Source of the DNA: Cardinalis cardinalis
Taxonomy: Eukaryota; Chordata; Aves; Passeriformes; Cardinalidae
Reading direction: 5' to 3'
Length of the DNA: 64,000 nucleotides
Assembly: GCA_014549065.1 (NCBI GenBank)
Contig: JACDOX010000168.1
Location: forward strand, 1,161,233-1,225,232
The notes beneath the pieces were generated by a model. That model saw nothing but the letters and a program-made list of their open reading frames with translations, was not told the origin of the DNA and searched no databases. Positions within the stretch are counted from its first letter, which is position 1, and the number at the start of each line of letters is the position of its first letter. A program made the position numbers and the translations under genes. This document shows positions 26,001 to 34,842 of the stretch, one piece after another.

Positions 26001-29000
26001 CAACCATTACATAACCTAAGAAGTTAAGCAGAGGACACTGGCAAACATTGCCTACAGCTGTGGAAGAAATTCGACCTCACCATCCACTTCAGAGGCATTT
26101 CTGCTTCTAAAACAAGCAGGACTTCCAGGCACTCAGATCACACGCGGAGCAGAATCCACTGGGGCTGGCAGTGCCTCCAAAGGGAGCTCACTGCAGAGGA
26201 CAGGGTCTGGTAACAATAGGGATTCCAACCCTCCTAATCCTGGCAGAAATCACAGTGTGGGTCTCCCATTAAGAGACTGCTTGATCCTACTTAGTCAAAT
26301 TTCTCAGGAGCCCTTTATGCCAGAAAAAAAAGTGCTCCAGCACCAACACTGTCAGTTTTCTGAATCCTTTGGAACACCTATTGTATTAGAAGGGAGATGG
26401 GGAGCTGCCATGACACTCCAGGTCTAACAGAGTTACAGGACAAACATGCTGAGGACAAATACCCTGTGAGCTCTAAACAAANGATGCTCCCAAGAGCAGG
26501 AAAGATGATCTTATGCCAGATGACAGGCTGAGATTGGTGGGCTCCTGTTCTGCTCCACATGCCTGAGGAACCATCCGGCCTCGCCACACTTTTGTGCTTA
26601 TCTTTACACCAGGAATGTGTGTTCCACCTCTCACAGAGGGATGATTTACTGAAGCAAGGGACCAGCAGGAGTTCTATACCCAGCTGCATTTGTTTCTGCT
26701 CAGTGAGAGGTACANCACTGAAACCTGAAAGTCACCTTCAGTTTGTCTGCTCTGCAAACAGGATTAATTCTGAAACACCCTGAGCGCCCACAGCATGGAG
26801 TGAGCTGAGCCCTGCAAAGGCTCTGCACCTCACAGGCTCCAACTCCAGACTGAGAGCAAATCCTCCAGACATTCATCAGGTCTTCTGAGAGACTTAACAG
26901 CCCATCACAGCTCTTAAAAAATGGTTTAAAATCTCTTTTGAGGAGCAGGGGAAACAGCTTGCGTTGGGGGCTGATTGTCTGTTCAGTCCTCTCNTCCTGT
27001 TACACGTAAGTCTGAAAAATTGGCAAGTTCTGAATTTGAACTGAAGGTCTCATACTGCATGATTAGTTAAAAAAGCTTATCTTCATATATTCAACTACGT
27101 ATTAAAAACATCCAAACGTTGATGAGAGGATAAAATCCAGCCCAGGTATCCATTCAGACACAAACTTCACGTTTTTACAAGGAGTCTGAGAGGAGGAATT
27201 GCACATACTGGCCATCTCCAGTGGGAAAACCAAAGCATTGTAACGAGGAAGGAAAGCTTAGCGCATCCCCAGCCTTCTCCACAGCCCAGGCTGTAACATC
27301 ATTTGTTGCCAAGATTTCTATCACACTCTGCACTTGGATAGTTGATTATGAGAACAAAAAGTGCTCAGCTGAGCAAGAACTCAGTGACCCTGACCTGAAA
27401 CATTTTGGCCTGTTGCATGTTGCAGTTACAGAATTCTTAAGACCCTCACTTTTCAAACATTAATGTACATCTAAAGCACCTTATCTTTCAGAAACATTCA
27501 TTCAATGCTCCAAATCCAAGCTCACTTTTCTGTTCTGTATTTAGATGACATTTAGCCGAAAGTCACCTTTTTTCCAAGCAAAGGATGCTGTCATCAATAC
27601 AAGAGCNACAGTAAGAACAAATTTATATCATACTTTCCATAAAAGCCAGGGTGCTTGTAGGAAATGGGAATTCTGTCTTTCTCATCAATATTCAGCTCAT
27701 CCTCCACAGCTCTGAGCTTCTCTTCGAATTTGTCGATGTTTGCCACGCGCATGGTGTAGAGCAGNGTCACGTTCTGGGGACAGGCAAGCCACAGCAGCAG
27801 GGAAATGTTATTTACTACATATCAATATCTGCAAGGAGCAGAGGGGCACAGCATGGACAGGTCAGGAAAAATTAGCCTCATGCTACACCCTTTGATCCTG
27901 CATCAATGAATTCGGGAGCACATGACTGACACCAGGGCTCTTAGTGAATTTAGGAACCCTCTGGTCTTAGGTAAAAAGGCTGATGGAGCTTGACAGAACA
28001 CTCATGACTGAAACTCGAACAGCAGAAAACTTTTGAAACAAAATCCAGTTATAAGAGTTCACAATCTCCTGGATACTTTCTTCCATATCAGACTGAGCTG
28101 GTAGAAGAAAACTCAGTTTCTCCAGCTTTTCAGACATACACAAGATTTTTTTTTTCCCCTAGGCCATTATTAATTATTTTTGCAATTCNAACTGGAAGTC
28201 TTAGTTTCCAGTTGCTTGAAGCCCCCTGAACTTCAAATACAAGNAAGAAAAGAGCTAAAGCAAGTTTACCAGCTAGAGTTTCACTGACCACTAATTCAGT
28301 CACCTTNAGCAGTATTATCTAAGCTCATTCCCAGCTGTAGGGAGTCACTCACAACTTGTCCATGCGGAGTTCCACCCGGGTGCAGATAAATCTCCACGAT
28401 GTCACTCTCAGGCACCACCTCGATCCTCTGCACCTCCCCCTTGGCCAGCATCTCATTCACAAAGTAGTTCCAGGAGATGTTGGTCCCCTCCCTGTTCTCG
28501 CCGATCATGAAGCGAAGCATCAGCACCACGAAGGTGAGGATCAGCAGCGCCCGCAAACGCTCCAGGTGCATCTGGTTTTCCCTCCTCCTGCGTTTCTCCT
28601 CCTCTTTAGAAAAGAAAAAAAGATACCAGAGGAAAAAGGATTAGTGTGTAATTGTGGAGTTTGCTGACCCAAAGGGATAATTAAATGGCACAGATTAGCA
28701 CAATGGCACTTTTGAGGGGGATTTTGTGCTGCATGTTTGGTTTCCCCTGAAGGACTGGGCTCCCGTGGTCCTAGTGCATCAAACCCACTAAAATCCCACC
28801 AAATATCACTCTAGGCTAAAATGAGACACTCTCTTGCCTGGCCCCATGTGGACAGAGGTCAAATAAAGCCATAGGATTCTTGTTGCTAAAAATCAAACTG
28901 CAGAATGACTACAACTCACTTTATAAACAATATGGCTCCACAGTGGAAAATATTGGGAGTAATCCCAGTGTCCCTGGTAAATCCTACANCACCTTATTGT

Positions 29001-32000
29001 TTCCAGGTGAGCTCTGATCTCCTGGCACCTGCACCACAACTCCAGCAATGCTTCCACTACCTCAGTAAATACCTGCATTTGCAGAGAATGGGAGATAGCA
29101 CNGAACACAAATACACTGCAAATCCATCTGCCTTACCCAAATTCCCTGGATTTTCTCCCATACAACTCACCTCATGTTTCATAGGGTTTGATAACTTGCC
29201 CACACTAAGGATTTGTATCCAAGAGGGATTCCTATGCTGGATGTGCNTTCCCACACTTTTATTGTACTATGGCCACACTGAAGCAATGACATATGGAAAA
29301 GGGATGTTTTATTTCAACTATTTGCCATCAAATACTTTTTCCAGTCTCACAACACTTATTTACTTTGCACTGCACAGGCAAATTTACAATTCTGTGGNCT
29401 GTAAAGGGCTGTCACAGCACAGTTCAATGTCAGCTGCTGGTCAGTGTTTGAGTTGTTTAAATGACAACAAATATCTCCTCCTCTTTCCAGTCACATGTGA
29501 GTGTTCCCAATATATAATTTAGCACTTGCTCTTGATATACAATTTAACAGCAACAGCACCATGGCACACATAAATACCCTTCCACACCCAGAAATAAATT
29601 CATTCTGTGCCACTGGGCTCTAATGCACCAGTGCTGCAGCCCAGATTTGATTTATTTGCAAATTCATAACAAATGTCCTGACACCAGCATTTATCACCGG
29701 TCACCAATTAGGCCCTACGCATGCTGCAACAAAACCCAGGGACAAACATATGACCCAGGCAGCTGCTAAAAAAAGTCCTCTGTCCTTCAGAGGCACAGCC
29801 TCATTTTTCACTGCTTCCCAGCCCTGCTCCACTCTGAACAGGAAAGGCTTGTTCCTAAATAGAAACAATGCAGCTTGGCAGAGAAGTCATCATTTCAGAG
29901 GGCCGTGACAAGCTCATGCTCCATCCATCCAGTGTCCAGCCCATCCGCTTTGTTCTCTCCTGCCATCCCCTCACCAAGTGTTATCTGCTGCATCCAGCTT
30001 TGTNAGCCCTCAGGAATTCATCCCAAGGCTGCAGGATGTCATCCACTACTGTCTTACTAGGGAAAATTAAAATATATGATAGAAGACTTAAGTCTGCACA
30101 ACATCCTGGAAAGCTGAGCAGGTTNTAAATAAAAAGATTTTACAGAGAAAAGAAACTACTTAAGGAAAGGGAATCCTGACAGGAAAAGTCCATCTATGGT
30201 TGTGCAAGTTCCCTGGAGGTGTCAGAGTCAGCTCCTGCTAGAGCACTTTCCTCTATTTCATTTCAGACCAAGTGGAGGCCCATAACCTGCTCTAAACACA
30301 CAGTCAGGGGTGTGATCACAAAAANATCACCCAGGGGAAAGCTGCCCATGAGACATCCTGACACAACTTCTCCCATTTCCAGGAATTAGGTCTTTCTAGG
30401 ACCTTTAACCTGCAGCTGAATAATCTCAGGAGAGAACCCCATTTCTAGAAAGTTGCAAGGCAACAGCAAGCTCTCCTCTAGTCTCATTTAATAAAGTACG
30501 AACCCCATCTATTCCTCAGCTGCGGTGAGGCGTGACTGTCTGTACAGCACAACATCCACCCTGCACCACAAGCCACCCCACAGCACTCAGGAACGAGTCC
30601 CAGGGACTGATGTGACACTTGCAAGCAGCAGCTGTGGGAATACAAGCAGCTTCTGAGTCTCCACCAAGCNATGATTTGCCATTAACCCCAAATGCGAACT
30701 CTCTGATTAAAATCTTTGCAAGGGCTGCGGTGACAGTTTGAAGAGTTCTGTGCAATAATTACAGCAGAGACAAGTGTTCCCCTGGAGACACGGGGCAGCA
30801 CTCCCCTCCCAAAGCTAGGCTGTCCATTAATCACAGCAGGAGAGGCCACGGAGCACAGCGTGCTGCTGGTTACTGATGTGCACAGCTACAGCATTTCAGG
30901 TGCCTGCCCAGTCATCCCCTGGCCTCACTCACCAATTCCACACTCCAGTCCTCCCCAGGACTCTGAGACCTGCACTCACCTCTCACCAAACCCTTCATCC
31001 CAGCTATCATCAAGGAAAAACCACTGCTCTGGCCCTAAGGACACTGCAGTGACACCAGCCAGACTGTCAGCAGCAGCTCACCTCTGACTTCAAGAGCAAA
31101 AAATCCAAAAGGATTCAATTATTAAGCACAACAAAGCAGAAGCCAAGTGCTCACACCATTTGATGATACCCAGGTAAAGGTTTAGAAAATAAATTATAAA
31201 GTTACATTACAGCCTGTAATGACATTAAGTGCCTCCCAACCTGCAGTACAAAGTTCTGGAGGCATGGCAGGGAGCTGGATGATTTTATGGGTCCTTCCAA
31301 CCCAAGCCACTTTGTGATTGACAGATTAAAACTCATTTTCAAAACATTCTTTACATGCCTGGGGCTTAGCAGAGTAAGACATGGAAAAAAAACAGTGTCT
31401 AAAAAGACTGATTTAAAAAAGAAAAACCAAGAAAAATTAGTAACACTGCAAAGAGCTCTTAAAGGAATTTATATCCAAGTCCTGTGATTCACTAGAAGGG
31501 GTATCTCCATATTGAAGGTAAGTGAAATATAAGCAAATAAAACCAAATCCAGCTTAAATGACTGGGTTTAGNTAATACAAATTTATTAAGTCACAATGCT
31601 CCCAAAAAAACCTAGGTAATATTACTGTCCCCCTTCATAAAGGGGCAATGCCAAGGCAAACAGCAGTGGGGAGATTTGCACAGGAAGCAAAGTGACCCAC
31701 AAAGAGTCACTTTCATGATCTTTCACCCCCTGATTAGATATTAGGGGAAACTCCTTCCTGTGAGGGTGGTGANGCCCTGGCACAGGTGCCCAGAGATGCT
31801 GTGGCTGCCCTTGGATCCCTGGAAGTGTCCAAGGCCTGGGACAGTGGAAGGTGTCCCTGCCATGGCAGGNTGGCATTGGATGGGCTTTAAGGTCCTTCCA
31901 ACCCAAACCACTCCAGGATTTCTACCATCTGTTATTCTCCAGTCCATCACCTAAACCAAAATACTGCTTCCAGCTTGCTCTTATCCCCAGGTTTGCACAG

Positions 32001-33443
32001 GGGGAAGGTGCAGGTACAGGGAAGCAGGAAGGAGGATTTTCCTCCCTGTGCTTCAGTAAACCCCAGATTTTTTGGCACACACGTACCATCCTCCTCCTGT
32101 GGAGATTTCTTCTTGAATCCTCCATTCTTCTGGCTACTCCCTCGAGAGCTGGATGTAGCAAACCAGGAGGTGCTGCCTGCAGGCAAGCAGAGGTCAGAGA
32201 TTGTTTTGATGGCACAAGGGAATTAATTTGGAGGAATTTCTTTAGTACTGAACCATGGACACAATTCCCNTTGCTAACACTGGTGTGAGCAGTTAGGAAC
32301 TGCCTCACACTTGGGATTGGAAATGCTTATTCAAGGAAATACAGGTAATGGAATTAAATGAGGTTTCTCAGGAATGCTGGGGGATACTCCAATAAAAACC
32401 AAAAAAGGCTACAAACACAAAGTCTAACAACCCCAGTACTTCTTTTATCCCCTGAGCTCCTCATGGGAAGGTGCCACTGTTCACTCTTGGCACCAAACAC
32501 AACCCTGGANCCCTGCAAACAGCCCCAGCTCCCACATCCAGGAACAGAACACCATTGCTGCACCCTCAGGAATTCAGGGGGAAGGAGAGGAAAGATCAAT
32601 TCTCTTATGAAATCAGACCTTTTCCCTTCCTGCTCCTCAGGACTCACCCAGGAGATTCCAAAGTCTGACTGGATCCCGGATTATGAGTTGTTTTGTCAGG
32701 ACTCNGCCGAGACCTTGACGTGGTAGGGAAAGTGTAGGTGCCAGGAGGCTCTGAGGAAGGAGAGAAAGAAAAACAAGACAACTATTGGAACAGTAATGTG
32801 GCTGCTGAAGCTTTGTGTGCCTCCCTGAGACTNGGATTCCTGAGCAGGGAAATGCTGTGGGTGAGTGTCAGGACAGCAGCTGGGGGCCCTGGATGGGATT
32901 CCTGGTTAGGCACTTCCCACCTGACCTGGGAAATAATCCACAGCAAAGAAAGCACAAGTAGAAATAGACAACCCATGCTCAAAACACTTAATAGTTCATC
33001 TTTTTTTCCCCCGTGTCTGTTTTTTTGTTCTAAAGGTGTGTTGGAAAGCAGTTCTTAGAATGTAAAGCCCAGGCTGGACAGGGCTTGGAGAACGTGGGCT
33101 AGTGGAAGGTGTCCCTGCCCANGGCAGGGGTTAAGAATAAAATCCCTTCCCACACAAATCATTCCATTATTTCCACGGTGTTTCCCCAGTCNGCGCCCAA
33201 CAGCGTTGACAGGACGGACCTTCGGGACGGCACAACCACAGGCCCCTCCCGAGCAGCCCGAACGCCCCTCTCCCCCGTTCTTCTCCTCCCNCCGTGGCCG
33301 GTGAGGCCCCGCCACCGCCCCATTACCTGCAGGCCGCGAACCCCGCCGAGGGCACAGCCGCGGGTCCGGGCCCAGGCGGCGGCAGGCGGCCGCCAGAAGG
33401 CGCAGCGGCCGCGGAGAAGCCCCACCCGCAGCAGCAGCGCCAT
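7849..33443 (-). CDS. SPG7: Paraplegin, mitochondrial m-AAA protease subunit (SPG7), 17 coding exons
   Basis: Paraplegin is an ATP- and zinc-dependent FtsH-type protease subunit. With AFG3L2 it forms the hexameric m-AAA protease of the mitochondrial inner membrane, which degrades misfolded inner-membrane proteins and processes others. The 17 exons join to 2331 nt (776 residues plus stop) with all phases consistent; the human protein is 795. Order: Arg-rich mitochondrial presequence (from residue 1), membrane segment about 120-137, intermembrane domain, membrane segment about 235-254, AAA+ domain with Walker A GPPGCGKT (330-337), Walker B IVYIDEID (385-392) and arginine-finger region MRPGRLDR (447-454), then the peptidase domain with HESGH (555-559) and the expected third zinc ligand Asp in GAQDDL. 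From memory, exon lengths 2, 3, 5-14 and 16 equal the human ones. Eight coding bases are N (8051, 10560, 11308, 12719, 22971, 25750, 27765, 32705); none forces a break. In humans, loss causes spastic paraplegia 7. Confidence 0.98.
9651..9728 (-). CDS. SPG7: SPG7 exon 16 (residues 682-707)
   Basis: This 78-nt exon encodes EAKTLVAQAYRRTEKLLLEN and ends RDKLQT. The acceptor is cttcaag|gaagcc and the donor acc|gtgagc. It forms part of the helical C-terminal peptidase domain. Confidence 0.96.
10448..10611 (-). CDS. SPG7: SPG7 exon 15 (residues 627-681)
   Basis: It reads GAQDDLKKVTKIAYAMV and continues to GIGRRPFSQGLLQMMDH. The second Asp of GAQDD is the expected third zinc ligand of the FtsH peptidase. 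It is 164 nt with donor cac|gtaagg. The N at 10560 falls in a codon that is Lys in relatives. Confidence 0.97.
10845..10932 (+). mobile_element. CR1 LINE 3' end in SPG7 intron 14
   Basis: It contains 'ggctttaaggtcccttccaa' and 'cccaaaccattctg', the classic CR1 3' terminus, antisense to SPG7. Confidence 0.85.
11181..11337 (-). CDS. SPG7: SPG7 exon 14 (residues 575-627)
   Basis: This 157-nt exon encodes VSIAPRTNAALGFAQILPRE and KEQLLERMCMALGGRVAEA, peptidase-domain sequence just after the catalytic helix. The acceptor is tgttgcag|gtgtcc and the donor acag|gtgagg. The N at 11308 is a silent Ala third position. Confidence 0.97.
12190..12420 (-). mobile_element. CR1 LINE 3' region in SPG7 intron 13
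   Basis: The plus strand begins 'atcacagaatcattaaggct' and has 'gtccacttgtttttgaac' and 'attcctaatatccagcctga', reverse complement of the CR1 3' region. It abuts an oppositely oriented copy. Confidence 0.9.
12421..12512 (+). mobile_element. CR1 LINE 3' end with short tail repeat
   Basis: It reads 'gctggactcgatgccctcag', 'aggtcctttcc' and then 'gattctgtgattctgt', the 8-bp tail repeat of CR1. It lies back to back with the minus-strand copy just upstream. Confidence 0.85.
12635..12750 (-). CDS. SPG7: SPG7 exon 13, HESGH zinc-protease motif (residues 536-574)
   Basis: It encodes GTAKRSKILS and VVAFHESGHALVGWLLEHTE. HESGH (555-559) is the HExxH catalytic motif, with two zinc-binding His and the catalytic Glu. 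It is 116 nt with acceptor cccacag|gcactg and donor aag|gtacct. The N at 12719 is a Pro third position. Confidence 0.98.
13956..14004. repeat. TA/CA microsatellite
   Basis: Alternating tatata followed by acacac/atac runs in SPG7 intron 12. Confidence 0.8.
14918..15195 (+). mobile_element. CR1 LINE 3' region in SPG7 intron 12
   Basis: It contains 'gtggtgccagggcaaggggg', 'ccctgtgaggccctgg', 'ggaaggtgtccctgccc' and 'aacccaaaccag'-type 3' end text. It is a well-preserved CR1 tail, antisense to SPG7. Confidence 0.88.
16215..16390 (+). mobile_element. CR1 LINE 3' end close to the SPG7 exon 12 donor
   Basis: The blocks 'cctggatccc', 'gaggtgtccctgccatggc' and 'ccaacccaaaccagtcc' mark a CR1 3' end. 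It stops about 20 bases from the intron's first base at 16408. Confidence 0.88.
16409..16519 (-). CDS. SPG7: SPG7 exon 12 (residues 499-536)
   Basis: It encodes ADIANICNEAALHAAREGH and SNFEYAVERVIAG, the end of the AAA+ small domain. It is 111 nt with acceptor tctgcag|gagctg and donor gcag|gtgaga. Confidence 0.97.
17471..17573 (-). CDS. SPG7: SPG7 exon 11 (residues 465-499)
   Basis: It encodes ERKEIFEHHLKGLKLIQ and FYSQHLAELTPGFSG, part of the AAA+ lid. It is 103 nt with acceptor tttacag|gagaga and donor agtg|gtagga. Ala 491 is the counterpart of human Ala510, the site of the common A510V disease allele, and is Ala here. Confidence 0.97.
18732..18856 (-). CDS. SPG7: SPG7 exon 10, second region of homology (residues 423-464)
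   Basis: It encodes GMGTTDHVIVLASTNRADV and ALMRPGRLDRHIFIDLPTLQ. The two Arg of MRPGR are the arginine fingers that reach the neighbour's ATP. It is 125 nt with acceptor ttggcag|gaatgg and donor cag|gtatgt. Confidence 0.98.
21234..21253. promoter_or_regulatory. AP-1 core inside a perfect 8-bp inverted repeat
   Basis: atcagtga-tgac-tcactgat holds TGACTCA, in SPG7 intron 9. It could bind AP-1 or be chance. Confidence 0.3.
22832..23005 (-). CDS. SPG7: SPG7 exon 9, Walker B (residues 365-423)
   Basis: It encodes the stretch LGAARVRSLFREAQARAPC, then IVYIDEIDAVGKKRS (Walker B) and EEEQTLNQLLVEMDG. It is 174 nt with acceptor ccctgcag|gcctgg and donor gatg|gtcagt (a less common GTCAGT donor). The N at 22971 is an Arg third position. 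Confidence 0.98.
23663..23825 (-). CDS. SPG7: SPG7 exon 8, Walker A (residues 311-365)
   Basis: It encodes NPDRYLQLGAKVPKGALLL, then GPPGCGKTLLAKAVATEA (Walker A 330-337) and FLAMAGSEFVEVIGG, which holds the pore-loop FVEV. It is 163 nt with acceptor ccttgcag|aatcct and donor ggag|gtgagg. Confidence 0.98.
24114..24239 (-). CDS. SPG7: SPG7 exon 7 (residues 269-310)
   Basis: It encodes NQLKMARFTIVDGKSGKGI and FKDVAGMHEAKMEVKEFVDY, the start of the AAA+ module with the typical FKDVAG entry. It is 126 nt with acceptor ttccccag|aaccag and donor aaag|gtatgt. Confidence 0.97.
25729..25831 (-). CDS. SPG7: SPG7 exon 6, second membrane segment (residues 234-268)
   Basis: It encodes a hydrophobic run DVLSLIVTLVAVSMLWSIF and then AGGFNAF. 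It is 103 nt with acceptor cctttcag|tgatgt and donor ttt|gtgagt. The N at 25750 leaves a Ser or Arg codon. Confidence 0.95.
27634..27773 (-). CDS. SPG7: SPG7 exon 5 (residues 188-234)
   Basis: It encodes VTLLYTMRVANIDKFEEKLR and ISYKHPGFYG, end of the intermembrane-space domain. It is 140 nt with acceptor gtccccag|aacgtg and donor gaaa|gtatga. The N at 27765 is a Thr third position. Confidence 0.96.
28353..28603 (-). CDS. SPG7: SPG7 exon 4, first membrane segment (residues 104-187)
   Basis: It starts with a basic stretch EEEKRRRRENQ, then hydrophobic LRALLILTFVVLMLRFMIG, then SWNYFVNEMLAKGEVQRIEV and SDIVEIYLHPGG. It is 251 nt, about nine longer than I recall for human. The acceptor is tctaaag|aggagg and the donor gtt|gtgagt. 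Confidence 0.97.
31255..31320 (+). mobile_element. Short CR1 LINE 3' remnant
   Basis: 'gagctggatgattttatggg' and 'tccttccaacccaagcc' match a CR1 terminus in SPG7 intron 3. Confidence 0.6.
31735..31922 (+). mobile_element. CR1 LINE 3' region in SPG7 intron 3
   Basis: It contains 'actccttcctgtgagggtgg', 'ggaagtgtccaaggcctggg' and 'ccttccaacccaaaccactc', a good CR1 tail antisense to SPG7 and about 165 bases from exon 3. Confidence 0.9.
32087..32176 (-). CDS. SPG7: SPG7 exon 3 (residues 74-104)
   Basis: It encodes GSTSWFATSSSRGSSQKNGG and FKKKSPQEED. It is a matrix-side linker rich in Ser, Lys and Glu and diverges from human, but its 90-nt length and both splice phases match the family gene. 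The acceptor is cctgcag|gcagca and the donor gatg|gtacgt. Confidence 0.92.
32648..32750 (-). CDS. SPG7: SPG7 exon 2 (residues 40-74)
   Basis: The identifying stretch is KQLIIRDPVRLWNLLG, compared with human KQHLVQNPVRLWQLLG. It is 103 nt, as I recall for human, with acceptor ttcctcag|agcctc and donor ctgg|gtgagt. The N at 32705 is a first codon base and one of its four values would be a stop, so the exon is read as intact only by inference. Confidence 0.92.
33062..33172 (+). mobile_element. CR1 LINE 3' end in SPG7 intron 1
   Basis: 'gcccaggctggacagggctt', 'agtggaaggtgtccctgccc' and 'cccttcccacacaaatcatt' show a CR1 terminus ending about 155 bases from exon 1. Confidence 0.8.
33327..33443 (-). 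CDS. SPG7: SPG7 exon 1, start codon and presequence (residues 1-39)
   Basis: ATG is at 33443-33441 with G at -3 and +4. MALLLRVGLLRGRCAFWRPP and the rest have Arg but no acidic residue, which is typical of a mitochondrial targeting sequence. At 39 codons it is shorter than the human 61. The donor is gcag|gtaatg. Confidence 0.93.
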
Positions 33444-33576
33444 GTCCGCCGCTCCCGCTCCGCGGAGGCCTCAGAGGCCGCGGCGGCGGGACGAGCCCGG
33501 GCCGGGCCGCAGCGGCTCCGCCGTTACCAGAACCGCGGCCTCGGCAGGGCCGGAAGCGCCCGCTGAGGGCCGGGCG

Positions 33577-33586
33577 GCCATCTTGG
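33577..33586 (-). promoter_or_regulatory. YY1-type site, SPG7 orientation
   Basis: GCCATCTTGG on the plus strand is CCAAGATGGC on the minus strand, pointing toward SPG7. Confidence 0.65.
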
Positions 33587-33618
33587 AAGCGGGGGCGCGC
33601 CCCGCGCTGCCAGGCCTC

Positions 33619-33629
33619 AAGATGGCGGC
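33619..33629 (+). promoter_or_regulatory. YY1-type site, opposite orientation
   Basis: AAGATGGCGGC on the plus strand lies 33 bases from the SPG7-facing site and points the other way, which suggests divergent initiation. Confidence 0.6.
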
Positions 33630-34277
33630 GGCGGCGCGCGGGGGCTGCCGGGAAGGGTCGCGCCGTTCCCGCGGTAACGGGGGCGGGGGTGGACACGGTG
33701 TGAGGGGCCGCGGACGGCCTGAGGGCCCGGCCCCTCCCGCCGCTGCTCTGCGCTGCAGGCCAGCCCCAGGCTAGGGCCGGCCCGCTCACGTCTCATTGAA
33801 CAGACGGTTCCTCACCAGCCCCGGCTTTCTCCGAGCTCTCCAGCGGGGCCAAGGCCCGGCCTTGGCCTGGACCCAAGTTATTTAGGCAGGAGAACAAACG
33901 GCTGGGAGGGGCGAGAGGGTCCCTGCAAGGTTAGCAGAGAGGCTGCAGCCACCGCTGAGGGGGCCTGATGCTGGAGTCTGGTGGTGTGAGCGCACAACCA
34001 GCCCGGCTCTGGGATTTTATCCCTCCTAATCCCATGTAATTGTAATGCCTGGGGAAAGAAGGAACAACCTCTGCAGTCTTAGCTTCAGCAGCGAGGAAAG
34101 AGAGCAGCTCCCTCCCTGTGCAGCTGTTGCTGAGGAATGTTCCCCTTCTGACAGCCCGAGGTAGGAGTGAGCTCTGGTAGGAAACAGCCTGTGTGTCTGC
34201 GATGGGAGTGAGGGGCTGAACTGTGCTCTGAGGGAAAGGGAGTGAACAAATACATAGAAATTTATATTTACTTTGAG

Positions 34278-34345
34278 GGCGGTGAGGCCCTGGCACAGGT
34301 TGCCCAGAGAAGCTGTGGCTGCCCCATTCCTGGCATGTTAATGTC
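34278..34345 (+). mobile_element. Short CR1 LINE remnant
   Basis: 'ggtgaggccctggcacaggt' and 'gctgtggctgcccc' are CR1 3'-region blocks. It is truncated at both ends. Confidence 0.65.
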
Positions 34346-34683
34346 CCCTCACGCCTGNAAATCTCTTTGTGTCACTGACTGGATCACAGTTCAATTTACA
34401 CACACACAGATCGGTGCCAATTAGTGCATGAGGGCTGTTCAGAGGGGATGTGACCAAGCTGGGGGCACCTCCACCCACAGATCCCATGTGGAACGCCCAG
34501 GGAGGCTGTGCTGACTCCCAGCTGGAAGATCCAGGCCTGGATGTGACCAAGCNGTGCTGAACTGGGAGTACTGGTTATTTACAGACACATCACAGAGCTG
34601 GAGCTGACACAATTTCTATCCCTTTTTTCACACTGTGCTTCAAAGGCAACCAGATGACCGAGCACCAGGAAAGCTGGACATAG

Positions 34684-34842
34684 AGGCTGTGGCTGCCCCT
34701 GGATCCCTGGCAGTGCCCAAGGCCAGGCTGGGCAGGGCTGGGAGCAGCCTGGGATGGTGGAAGGTGTCCCTGCCCATGGCAGGAGGTGGAACAGGATGGG
34801 CTTTAAGGTCCCTTTCCACCCAAACCAGTCCATGACTCCACA
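34684..34842 (+). mobile_element. CR1 LINE 3' end
   Basis: 'cctggatccctggcagtgcc', 'ggaaggtgtccctgcccatg' and 'tttccacccaaaccagtcc' mark a CR1 tail. It shares the 'gctgtggctgcccc' block with the copy at 34278, so the two are separate insertions rather than one split element. Confidence 0.88.

Larger units (their letters stand above)
33185..33790. promoter_or_regulatory. SPG7 CpG-island promoter
   Basis: Dense CpG spans exon 1 and about 350 bases upstream. It includes a YY1-type site in SPG7 orientation (33586-33577) and an ETS-type cggaag (about 33551-33556, plus strand). No TATA box is seen. The transcription start is probably near 33590-33600. Confidence 0.75.

Noticed and set aside
33622..33774. 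Plus-strand ATG frame starting in the YY1-type site near SPG7
   Set aside because: About 50 codons of Gly/Arg-rich CpG-island translation with no splice or conservation support.
34278..34842. A single CR1 split by a 340-bp insertion
   Set aside because: Both pieces contain the same 'gctgtggctgcccc' block, so they are two separate copies.
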